Shown here: piece after piece, positions 1 to 10,272 of the stretch | Position numbering within the stretch: position 1 is the stretch's first letter | Layout of the letters: the number at the start of each line of letters is the position of its first letter | Assembly: GCF_017591425.1 (NCBI RefSeq) | Contig: NW_024466599.1 | Coordinates: 28,868,001-28,932,000 of the forward strand | DNA length: 64,000 nucleotides | From: Ochotona curzoniae | Taxonomy: Eukaryota; Chordata; Mammalia; Lagomorpha; Ochotonidae | Direction of reading: 5' to 3' | Position numbers and translations under genes: made by a program | The notes under the pieces: model-generated | The model's input: the letters and a program-made list of their open reading frames with translations, nothing else | Database searches by the model: none | What the model was told of the DNA's origin: nothing

Positions 1-2119
1 TGCGACAGCATTTTCAGAGTTGCCTTTTCCTAACATGCACCAACTTAGGTCCAAAGGCAAGGTTTGATCCTAAATGGATAGTGCCACATTATTCTCTGCT
101 ATGGATGGATTATGAGATCTTCTGTGGCCATATTTTCAAGTTATTAAGTAAAACATGTTTTTGTCTAATTAAGGGTTCTGTTTTATACATTTACGGAGAA
201 GAATCACAAGGGTTCGGGGTCTCATTTTCTAAATATTTTACTGATGTGTGTTTTCACAAACGAAAAGCTATCAAAGATAAAGGGTTTGAAATATTATGGT
301 TTATAGAAGACAAAAGCAAGTGTGAATACAAACACAGGTGTCAGATTTGGACTCTTTGAAGCTGCTCATTGTAAATGTACCTTAATAGATGCGCAGTGCT
401 CTTCTGTAAGCATTTCAGTGCATGCATTTGCTCTATATCCTACGACTCAAATGTAATAACCTAATCAACTATTTACCTTGAATAAAAGGTCAGTTTGATT
501 TAAGCTATGTGAGGTGCTAAGCCATTTGCCAGGTCACAGTTATCAGGTAATGGAAATTTACTGTGTTTTCAAACACAAAGTGATAAAGCCAATATAACAT
601 AGAGGAAACAGATAGTTGTCACATAATAGATACAAAATAGCCTGAATGAGGACCACATTTTACTTTAAGTGAGACTTGATTGCACAGAGACTACTAATAA
701 CCCAGCTGTTGATTGCTTCTGTAGAACCATTAGTATTGCTATGAATTAATACAGCTAAGTGACACTCTGCTTTTAACAGATACAATGTCATAAATCATTT
801 TAGGTCTTTTGGAGTAAACCGTACCCTTAAAAATGTATTGGGCCTTAATCTTTGTGTTTTCATACATTCCAAACAAAGTCAAGATATGGCAAAATCAGAC
901 TGGCATCCACTGCAGTGGGAAAAGCCAAAATGGAGGGTATGTGGAGAGGCAAGGGAAAGTCCACATTTTTTTTAAGTTTAATATTACATATCCATGCACG
1001 TCATGAAATTCGGAGACATTGCTTTAGGAGGTGTTTTGAAGAGTGTGTTTCCATTCCTGAGCTCCATCCTTATTTCGGTTGTGTATTTTCTCCCATCTTT
1101 GCTGGAGTTAACATCAGGTATATAGTTCATGCATTTTTAACCTTAAGTATGCATACAAGATCAGACTCTCCATCGGTTGGATTCTAAATTATACTCAACC
1201 AAAGCTTCTAGCTAAGCAGTGTTTTTCTTCCTTCTCTGATCTCATAGTGGTCAACTTTAATGTAAGAACTCATCCAGCTTGACAACAGCATACCATTGAG
1301 ACTATTGTACTATCTGCTCTGGTAGACCAGAATTCTCCTGCCATGTAGACTAACACATCTCAGCATGTGCTCTGTTGATCAGAGAGTAATTAAACAGCTT
1401 GGAGAAAATCTTAACACGCAAGTCATTTTACTTTAACTTGTTAATTGTAAAAATAATGTAAGAAGACAGTCTCAATAGAAAACATTCTAGCTACATTAAG
1501 TAATCAAAACTCTGTTATATCTTCATTAGGGAAATTCAGTGTATAGAGGTGTCATCAAAATATTTATTTTGTGGTTATTTTGTATAATAATTTTATGATA
1601 AAATATTGCAAAAGTTTAAAACATGAGAATAATTGATTTAGAAACTATATTTTTTATAACAAATGCATATTTAAAATATGTCCTAATTTAAGTAAATGTT
1701 TAAATGTCTTATGAAAATCTTATTTAGGGATATATTTTTATTGTGACAAGTATAGATTGCATAAAACTTGAAAATTCGAACCACTTTTATATGGATAGCT
1801 TGACAGATTAAGAAAATTACTGTTCATGATAATGACCCTGTATGTTCAGAATTTTTTCATTTTCCCAAAATGAAAATCTGGACTTAACTGAATAATAACT
1901 GTTCCTCATAGTCCCACAGATAAGTCATCTCATCATGATATTGCTCCATATTCTTCCCTGGATGATCAGTTAGCTTTTCCATGAGTTCACATGTGTCTTC
2001 TAAGTTGCAGATATGTTATTTCAATCAACATAATTCTTGTGATATATTGAAAGTAACAATGTAACTGCAGTCTACTACATTTAGCTGCATTTTCAACTGT
2101 GTGATTAGGTATTGGTATA
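1..2119. other. Unassigned AT-rich DNA
   Basis: No gene, RNA or repeat could be supported here. Open frames are short and lack domain-like sequence. The longest, 111 codons at 852-1187, has no recognisable motif and no splice context. Confidence 0.5.
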
Positions 2120-2274
2120 CATTATTTCTCATGCTTACGTGTGTTTAGATTTTTTTTCACTACTCCCCAAAGAAAATTCATTTTGTTTGATATATGAAAA
2201 CTGCTTTCAAAGTGCAGTGCCGATTTACATTCCTGTCAGCAGTGCTCAGCTACTGTCAGATGTGTTGCCCAATT
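2120..2274 (-). mobile_element. L1 ORF2 3'-region fragment, L1 part of a U2/L1 chimera
   Basis: Read on the minus strand, the segment around 2205-2250 follows the familiar L1 ORF2 C-terminal stretch in which a 'ggaatgtaaat-ggta' core precedes the 'ccactttggaaaac' block. It is diverged and its left boundary is unclear. It directly abuts the 5' end of a U2 snRNA sequence in the same orientation, which suggests the two were inserted together. Confidence 0.5.
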
Positions 2275-2311
2275 CTGCACTTGATCTTAGCCAAAAAGGC
2301 TGAGAAGCAAT
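2275..2311 (-). pseudogene. RNU2 (pseudogene fragment): U2 snRNA 5'-end pseudogene fragment
   Basis: The reverse complement of 2275-2311 matches about the first 37 nucleotides of U2 small nuclear RNA. It keeps the GCTTCTC-GCC-TTTTGGCTAAGATCAAGTG core with a few substitutions and one extra T in the T run. The match starts at the first U2 nucleotide (2311) and stops abruptly after GTGCAG, before the branch-point recognition region, so it cannot function as a spliceosomal RNA. L1-like sequence follows on the same strand. This is the structure of snRNA/L1 chimeras made when reverse transcriptase switches template during retrotransposition. No clear target-site duplication was seen. Confidence 0.8.
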
Positions 2312-4072
2312 GCTGCAGTGCACCTCGGATCAGTGCAACTTTATGAATTGACTTGCTGTTCCCCCGACAGCAAAGCTGGGCATCTTTTCTTGGCTTCTTA
2401 GGTTTGTTGCTCAGGAACTCAGAACCTCTGCCTTCTTTTCATATTGAGCACTGTACGTTCTTCTTACTAGTTTATGTATGTCACAAACCTGCTACTCCCT
2501 CACAGTTTATATGTGTTAAAATAAATGTTAGATGTCATTGATGTTTTTGCATTCTTACTTGCCATATTTTCCCTTGCTGCTATGTGTCTCTTAGAATATC
2601 AACCTCAAGTTATTTTTTGTTCACATATTTTAAAAACTTTTGATGAGTTTTTATAAAACCACTACTGTTCATAACTCTAGGAATAAATTGTTTTTCTCTT
2701 CCTTCTTGCCCCTCTCAGCTTTCCTGTTTCTTTTCATTTCTTAGAATGACACCCAATATTATAGCTGTAATTTTGTTTCTCATCTTTTAGGCAAATTGCC
2801 ATGAACAAGATCCATTCCTAAAATGGCCTTAAGGACTTTTACAGGAAAGGAACTTTAACATTTAGCAGCATAAGTATTTCCTGATGTTTGTAGGTAGGAA
2901 AGGTAGGCTCACCAGTGTCTAATTAGTAATAGATTCCTGGTGTATACCTGATTGGCAGACAAAGATGTTATGTTTATTGATTCTCCTTTAGCTTGACAGC
3001 TGCCCTGTCTCAGTGGTACTTCTATCATTCTGCTGAATATAAAAGTATAAACAAAAAGACTGGAGAATCCTGTAGTCCTTAATATCCTTTAAAACCAATG
3101 CTCTGAATCTTCTATTCTTTTATCAGAAAGTGATTATATACTACTCTGAAATTTGTTATTGTAAAAGTTAAAGCGAAGCATGAAAGGAAGAAAGCAGAGG
3201 AGATTGAGAGAAAGAGAGAGGGGCCAGTAGAAGAAACACATGAAATCTGTTCTTTTTTAATAGGTGGAACCTAAATCTGTTGAGAATGATTTTATGATAC
3301 AAAGAATTAGCAACTCAACCTGGAAGATGTACAGGCAAATCAAGAACCAGCAATAAGGAAACTGCGCCATCCAGGAGGACCTGTGCTCTGTGATGTATTT
3401 TGAAACTTTCTCAACTCACTGGAGAGTAGTTTTGAAAAATTACTGTACATCTCCACTTTAGTATGCCACTTTTAGGACTTGATTCTTCCTTGCTCTGCTC
3501 CTTAATGTGTTAAGTCCATATGCCATGTCAATATCTCATGGAAGAATTGTTCAGGGGCCTCACTAATACATGGAAGTGAATATGCTTTTCTTCAGTGCCT
3601 GGATCATAGCAACACAGTTAAAGTCTCTGCTGTAATTAAGAAAGCTTTACATGCTAGGGAGTCCATGTTCTTGGGGATATTGTATTAGATGTATACAATG
3701 GTAAAGAAATTCTTTGATTCGGAGCAGTGTACCATACATGCCTTTACATCTTTGTTTGGAGGCGTGCCGAGGCTTTTCCCCTACCCCCCGCCCTGTCAGA
3801 CCCCAGAAAACAGCCATTTCTAATCTCACCTTAACTGAGTCCAGTTCTGGGAACCTGTGGGTAAGGGATGCGATTTCTTTTTAGTTCAAATTCATCAAAT
3901 TGTACTTCAATTCATACGTCTGAAATAAGAATCGTACTGACCTTGAACTTCTCAGAGCATAGTGCAGATTAGCTCAAGTGCAGTGAGCTATTCCTTCAAA
4001 GGTTTATGATTAGTGAAGTTACTCATGTGCAACCCTAGCTATTCAGCAAGATAGTCCAATCATAGGCAGGTA
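2312..4072. other. Unassigned DNA
   Basis: AT-rich sequence without a supported gene or repeat. A purine-rich GA stretch lies at about 3182-3232 and could be a worn SINE tail, but there is too little to call it. Confidence 0.45.
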
Positions 4073-4320
4073 TTTTTTAAGGTTTATTTTTATTAGGAAG
4101 GCAGATTTATAGAGAGAAAAATCTTTAATGTGCTGATTCACTCCCCAAGAGGCTACAATGGGCCAGAGCTGAGCCGATCCAAAGCCATCGTCTCCTGCTT
4201 TCCCAGGCAACAAGCAGGGAGCTGGATGGAAGTGGTGCAACTGTTACACGAACCACTGTTCCTAAGGGATGCTGGCACTTGGAGGTGAATAATTAGCCAG
4301 GCGAGCTATTGCACTAGCCA
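4073..4320 (-). mobile_element. CSINE (tRNA-derived lagomorph SINE)
   Basis: Minus-strand copy. It shows the T-rich tail at the left, the conserved block 'gattcactccccaag' at about 4136, the 'gagctgagccgatccaaagcc' type block, and 'gcagggagctggatgg'. The central part is shortened relative to full copies in the window (about 248 against about 330 bp). Confidence 0.85.
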
Positions 4321-5162
4321 GTCATTCTGCAACTATGCAGGTAATGTAATGTTTCTCTGTTAAGGCATTTCAAGATTTGTCCTTTAAGGATTTGAACAAT
4401 GACTTAATGAGAAAAGAGTTGCTAATCTCTTCCTGTTAAATTGCTTTAGTCTTTAATTAAGATTTTGACTTCTATTGGCCAATTACAAATTGTTAATTCA
4501 AGAATAACTCAAAATGTCATTCCCAAAGAAAGCATTTAAAACAGTACAAATTTTCTGATTGTATGAATAATAACTTTATCACACCCAAGTTAGCTTCTTC
4601 GTTAGACTGAACTGATGTTCTTATCCGGGGTTTCCTGTGTAGCTAGTTCAATCTGCTTGGAAAGCTTTATCTTTTATAGAAGAATATTAATCATTATTTA
4701 TTTTTTAGTGTCTACCTCAAAACACCTTCTTTTATGAGGCATATAGTCATTTACTAGTTAACAAGGTAAAGTATTCCTAGTTTTAAATAAGGTGTCTTGT
4801 GATTTATATAATGCAAACATTAGTTACTACCTATATCCTTTCTCTTATTCATTCTGAATGCTGCCATATTTTATTATTTACAACCTTAAAATATTCTTTA
4901 TAATGGCATTTCTCTTCCCTCCAGTTTATCCTGTTTTTTTTAATTATTATTCATATCCTCCTGCCCTTTCTCCTGTTTCTTTTTTAACCCTCTCATTCTT
5001 TCTTTCGCAGTTTCACTAAGGGGATTTCTTGTTTCTGAAAAGCAAGACAGCATATCAGTTCTGGCTTTGAGGTTGTTCTCCATTCTTAACTCAAAACTGA
5101 TTTGCGTACTATCCCAGAATTGTGCCACAAGCTCAGAATTTCACAGGTCATTTTTTTCCCCC
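4321..5162. other. Unassigned AT-rich DNA
   Basis: No feature supported. A pyrimidine-rich stretch (4914-5010) reads as TC-rich low-complexity sequence. Confidence 0.45.
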
Positions 5163-5481
5163 AGATTTATTTATTTTTATTGGGAACGCAGATTTAGGGA
5201 GAGAAAGAGAGCCAGAGAGAAAGATCCTCCTTCTGCTGGTTCGCTCCCCAAGTGGTCCCAAAGGCCAGAGCTGGGCTAATCTAAAGCTAGGAGTCAGCAG
5301 GTTTTTCTGGGTCTCTAAAAGGTGCAGGAACCCAAGGTTTTATGCCACCCTCTTTGGCTTTCCCAGGCCACAAGCAGGAGCTGGATGGAAATTGAAGCAT
5401 CCAGGACATGAACTGGCACCCATATGGAATACTGGCAGTTAAAGGTGAAGAATTAGCCAGTTGAACCATTGTACTGGCCCC
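5163..5481 (-). mobile_element. CSINE, near full length
   Basis: Minus strand. T-rich tail, then 'gctccccaagtgg', 'agccaggag'-type block, 'ctttcccaggccacaagca', 'gagctggatgg' and the tRNA-like head ending 'gtactggcccc'. Open frames at 5122-5442 and 5287-5613 are translations of this repeat. Confidence 0.9.
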
Positions 5482-5649
5482 AGGCCATTTTATTTCCAAA
5501 GTGACAAGACAGGACTTAAAAAAAAAAAAGCCAATAAATTTTACCTGCATTTTGACAATTAGAAGATAAATCAGAACATCTCCTATAGAGAATGAATAGT
5601 CAGGCTGTGTCACTCAGCTTCCCTTACTTAATTACCTATATAAACAATC

Positions 5650-5959
5650 TAATTAAAATTACCTAAAATCAGGGCGGGGGATGGCCACTTCTTGAGATAC
5701 AGCGGGTGCAGAAGGACATTATTGGGGGGCTGATCACTTGCCCATTACTGAAAGAAATTATGATGATCCTGAGAGGATTGTGCTAGTTATCAAAGATAAT
5801 ATAATTTTAACAGTAAAAGATTTAAATTCAGAACGACTTGCTTCATATCTTCCAGAATCCACGAGTGGCTATTCAGTCACAGAGTTACTGAATCCACCTT
5901 GCCTGCGAGAGATGGTGTCGTTATCAATAAGAGATTCTAGACATTCTTCATTATTTTAA
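5650..5959 (+). pseudogene. Protein-like open frame without ATG; probable gene or retrogene remnant
   Basis: An open frame runs from just after a stop at 5693-5695 to TAA at 5957-5959. Its first in-frame ATG comes only about 15 codons before the end, so it looks like the C-terminal end of a longer protein, not a complete gene. The translation is of mixed, protein-like composition (acidic, polar and aliphatic residues, ending in S-R-H-S-S-L-F) and unlike the low-complexity translations elsewhere in the window. An alternative frame just upstream (about 5691-5755) is also open and might join by a frameshift. I do not recognise the protein. No intron signals or poly(A) tail were identified. It could still be a chance open frame. 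Confidence 0.35.
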
Positions 5960-6565
5960 ACATAGAAATATTCACATGGCTTGGAAAAAATTTGCAATTG
6001 AACAAATTTTGCTGAGAAATAAGGTCCAAGACTGGTCAGGGGTGTTTAGGTGTGTACTTGTAATCAGGTTTTTTGTGGTGATCATGGTCATGTCTCTCAT
6101 AATTTGATTTCCAATTTTTTTCTTTAACTTGATTTTCACATTTGAATACACGTGCTATGAGCAATTGGTAGTCTCTTAATGCATAGTATGTCTGCTTAAC
6201 TAAAGTTGGGTTTTGTTTTGTATGACCAAGACTGAGCCTGAATCAATCCCCAAGCCATTCTCACACTAGACTGAGTTTGGACGTAGACTACAAAATGATG
6301 GTAATATTTTCCTGAAACAAACAAAAACAGATAATGCAGTTTAGTTCCAGAAATACCTTCTCACATTTTATTTATATTTTAAAAAAATGTTTTACAGAAA
6401 CAATCCTGTACACAACATTTAGAGTACTGAAACAGACACCATTCTAGACAAGTGTTCTCAGGAGGAACCCTCGCAGCAGAGCCATCAGAGGCATGATTGT
6501 AAGCTTCAACTGCAGCTGGCTACGGTAAAGGATTAATATTTGCCCACACTGTAGCCATGTCGGCA
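5960..6565. other. Unassigned DNA
   Basis: Nothing supported apart from short A and T runs. Confidence 0.45.
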
Positions 6566-6672
6566 AGAATATATACATTACATATATATAATTATAAAAT
6601 TTTAATATGAAATTTTCTATAATTTTATATAAAAGTTATATATATTATAAAATTATATATATATATATTCCT
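6566..6672. repeat. AT-rich, partly palindromic low-complexity tract
   Basis: Runs of (AT)n mixed with 'ataaaatttta' palindromes. The strand can fold back on itself at several points. Likely a degenerate TA microsatellite. Confidence 0.8.
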
Positions 6673-6734
6673 AATAGAGCATAGTTAGAAAACATGCAAA
6701 AATTGAGAAAATTTCTGGCATTGTGATGTGTGAA

Positions 6735-6996
6735 ATAGCCACTGTGTGCCAGCTTGTATTCTGGGTGCTCTCCTCTCAGCCAGCTCCCTGATAGTGGCCT
6801 GGGAAAAGCACTGATGGAGAGCGCATGGGGTCGGGCCCCTCCGACTCACACTGGAGGCCCAGGTGAAGCTTTTGGATTCAGCCTGGCACGGCGGTGGCCT
6901 TTGTGGCCCACTTGAGAGAGGACTGATGCGTAGAAGAGTCTCTGCTTCCCTCTTTCTCTCTGTGACAACTCTGACTTACAAAATAAGATTTTTTAA
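6735..6996 (+). mobile_element. CSINE, diverged
   Basis: Plus strand. It keeps 'cagccagctccctg', 'ggcctgggaaa' and 'gcctggcac', then the CT-rich segment 'ctctttctctctgtgac' and an A-rich end. The head is worn and the 5' boundary is approximate. Confidence 0.75.
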
Positions 6997-7635
6997 TGAG
7001 AAAACAAGTTAGTTGAATTGCAGGAAGCAGTTGGGTCAGATGGCATGGCTGTGTGATGAGCACCACTCCTCAGTTAGCAGGGCTGTGAGGAGTTTCTGGC
7101 TGTGTGACAGGGTCCAGCAGAATGTCTCTGGTCACCTCATTGCTGCCTCACCCCATTGCATGGACACTAAATCACCTCTCTGATGTTTCATAGAATTCTC
7201 CTGAGGGTGTTGTTGTTGCTTTTCTGCAAATGTGAAATGATTCCTGTAACTGGCACAACACCTCAAACTGATCAATTATATTATGATAAAAACATCTTTA
7301 GTGACGTAAGGCAATGACACACAGCTAAAAGCATACAATAGTACAATTGAACCCACAATGTCTCCAAACATCCTGTTATGTGCCCACCTTTGTCCTGAAG
7401 CTTGCCCTAATTTAAGTAATGTTTTCCTTAACAAATGGCTTCATAATATCTTAGAACAGATGGCAGTCATGGAGATACAAAGAGTTTATTTACCATGCGC
7501 CTCGAACTGTTACAGCAGATGAAATGACGCATTTTGGTTTCTCATCACGAAAAGCAGAAAGTACATGGGGCATCTTCTAAAGGGAGACAAATGTGAACCT
7601 CCCCCAAAATGACTTAAAACGTCTACCTTATATAG

Positions 7636-7723
7636 GTACTTATATTTAGGGAAAGAAAACAGTTTATAAAAAACTTCTATGTTATATTGGCACTCATATT
7701 TAGGGAAAGAAAACAGTTTATAA
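7636..7723. repeat. Short tandem duplication, period 54
   Basis: The 35-base unit at 7636-7670 recurs at 7690-7724 with two differences. The shared core is 'tatttagggaaagaaaac' followed by 'agtttataaa'. Confidence 0.85.
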
Positions 7724-7739
7724 AGAAAAAATAGAAGTT

Positions 7740-8757
7740 ATTGTAAACACCCTAATGTTTGTAGAAAGGCTGAGTTGCCCTGATCCCTTTCCCTGCCCTT
7801 TAACGAAAGAACAACAACAAAAGACAATTGAATCAATACTAAGTGAAGGTGATGGTAATTAATGCATGATTGATTTTAAGATTTAATAAAGAATCTATGA
7901 TATATTCCTTTATAAATTCCTTTCATTTATGAGCTTTCTTTTTAAATTCTGTACTCTTGATATTTTAAGTAAGATTAGTTGGTTTAGGTTTAGTGAAAAT
8001 TGATTTTGGATATAAGTAAACAACTTGTCCCTATGTAACCACATGTGCTGCCAACCATGGAGTTCCTGGCTTCAGCCAGGTCACTGCAAGCTTGGATGAG
8101 TAATAGTTTGCTGAAAATATTTTCTCTGAAGTAAAATAATAATAATGTTTTTAGGATTGATTTTGTAATTATTCTTTTATAATGAAGTAAAAATGAAACA
8201 ATTGGATGTTGTGCAAAAGCTTGTGATGATCTGCGTATAAAGAAGGCAACTTTGCTGAGTTGTCCATTATGAGCATCCTGCCGTAGTGTCCATGCCTCTG
8301 CCTCCTCTTCTCTTTCTTGTCTTCTCACCGATCCACGCATCCTTCACAAGCTCTTGAGTCAGCTGGAGCTAGTCTCGGTATTGAATAAAAAGTAAAATAA
8401 GATAATGTGATAAAATAGCAAATTAGTGTGACCCCTGAAAATTACACTTTTTTGATAGACTTTACACAAGGAAAACTGAAATACCCATTGCAAACAATTC
8501 TGATAAACCCCTATTTAGATATGCTACATTGTCTGGGATAGTTAGCTGTTACTTAAGCAACCTGGCTATTTTTTTAAATCACAATGATATGTTTATATTT
8601 AGGTATAAAAAATGTATGAGTGAGGGAGTTCCCTTAGTAGTGCATGTTTTTGAGATTCAAAATACAATATGATAATTATAATACATGCTTTTGTATTTTT
8701 AAAAGTGAAGCACAAAGCAGATACAAAGGTTCTTTGAAAAGCCTTCTCAGTAAAGCA
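7740..8757. other. Unassigned DNA
   Basis: No gene or repeat recognised. A 116-codon minus-strand open frame (7990-8340) has no recognisable domain. Confidence 0.45.
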
Positions 8758-8852
8758 CATACCACTGAAGATAGTAGATATGAAACAGATAATAGAGGCA
8801 GGTAGACAAACAGATAAATAAACTGATGATAGGTAGATAGATAAACAGATAC
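8758..8852. repeat. Degenerate GATA/TAGA microsatellite
   Basis: Imperfect repeats of gata, taga and aaca tetranucleotides, for example 'aggtagatagataaac'. The minus-strand open frame over it translates as a repetitive Ser/Leu/Tyr peptide and is not a gene. Confidence 0.75.
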
Positions 8853-9085
8853 ATGGCTTATGCAAAGTCTTCGTTTAAACGGATATAGTTTTTGAAATTG
8901 GATGCATCTGCTTTGCTATGAAGGTTTTGATAAACAGCCTCAACTTTTGCTTTAGGATAAACTCTTGGTGGATAGACCATAACAACTAGGTATAGAAATA
9001 AAATTCTGCATTCTTTAAGGTTAGATTCTAATTATTCTGTTAATGAAATGTGTTAATGAGAACAAACGAAAGATTGAAATTGAAT

Positions 9086-9445
9086 TTATTTTTTAAATGT
9101 ATTTTTAAAACTATTATCTGACAGATCATGTTACAGAGGAGGAGAGGCAGTGACAATGAAAGAGTTTGTCAATCCACTGATTCACTCCCAGTATGTCCAG
9201 CAATGGTTGGGGGTGAGGTAGACTGAAGCCAGGAGCCAGGAGTTTTTTTGTTGTTGTTGCTTTTTGTTTTTTTGTTTTTTTCATTTCTCCCATATGGGTG
9301 CAAGGATCAAGAATTTGCTTTTCCTTAATGTTAGCAGAGAGCTTGGGTCAGAAGTGGAGCAGCTGGTTCTTGAATTGGTGCATAGAAGGGATGCTGGTGG
9401 GGCAGGCAAAGGTTTAACTTGCTGTGCCACAATGGTTGGCCCCCA
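9086..9445 (-). mobile_element. CSINE with an internal T-rich expansion
   Basis: Minus strand. Blocks 'gattcactccc', 'agccaggagccaggag', 'tcccatatgggtgcaagg', 'gtggagcagctgg' and the head 'gctgtgccacaatggttgg' are present. The usual 'cttcttctgggtctc' block is replaced by a tract of T and GTT repeats at 9243-9281, probably a later microsatellite expansion. Confidence 0.88.
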
Positions 9446-10119
9446 CACAGAATTAAATTTCATTCTGAAACACAAAATATTTAAGTGTATAACAGCTCCT
9501 TGTCTTTGATGGAAAATATGCTATGCTGATTAGAGTTCTTTCCGCATTCACATTTTCTCATTCTCACCAAAATCAATCATTTTTAAAAACTCGGCTTGTC
9601 AGGTGTTGTAAACAATCCCGTTATTTTTCTCTATAGGAAAAACAGAAAGCAAAACTAAGTAACTCATCAATAGTCACATAACTAATGAGTGAGAGACCAC
9701 TGATTCTCATAAAATGTATGTGCACGCTATGAAAATAAAAATGAATATGAATATACAATGTTATACTTCCAACCTTTTGCAAAGGCTGTGGCATGGATAA
9801 GGTGAACACTTGCTATCTTCCATCTTGGGTACTAAAACAAAATGTGATTAAAATACTCATGGTAAACCTATGTTCTCCAAGCCCAGGAGAGTTTTGCTTA
9901 TTTTATCAATCAAGAAAAGAATAAGAAGTCAAAGGAAGGAGCTGAAAGTGTGAAAGACTGTAGGTCTATTGGCTATGAAAGATGCAAATCTTTGTGGAGA
10001 GTATTTTATACTGTAGTTGAATATTCTATAGTCTATGTGAGGTGGAAAACCACCGTGTAAGCCAACCAACTTAAACCCTTTTTTAAGACTTAGTATTTCA
10101 TGTTGTTACTTTTTATTTA

Positions 10120-10272
10120 AAGATGTATTTATTTTATTTGAAAGGCATAGCTATAGAAATAGAAGAGGAGAGAGAGAGAGCGATCTAATTGTTGGTTGTC
10201 TCACCAAATGCTCCTTATGATTTGCTGATGTTTCAAGCAGAAGCTTACCTCACTACACCATGACAGCCCATA
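10120..10272 (-). mobile_element. CSINE fragment
   Basis: Minus strand. Tail 'aaagatgtatttattttat', GA-rich block, then a short stretch ending in a worn tRNA-like head. The centre is deleted. Confidence 0.65.

Noticed and set aside
8599..8865. 88-codon minus-strand frame with a Ser/Leu/Tyr repeat
   Set aside because: Half of it is the translation of a GATA-type microsatellite.
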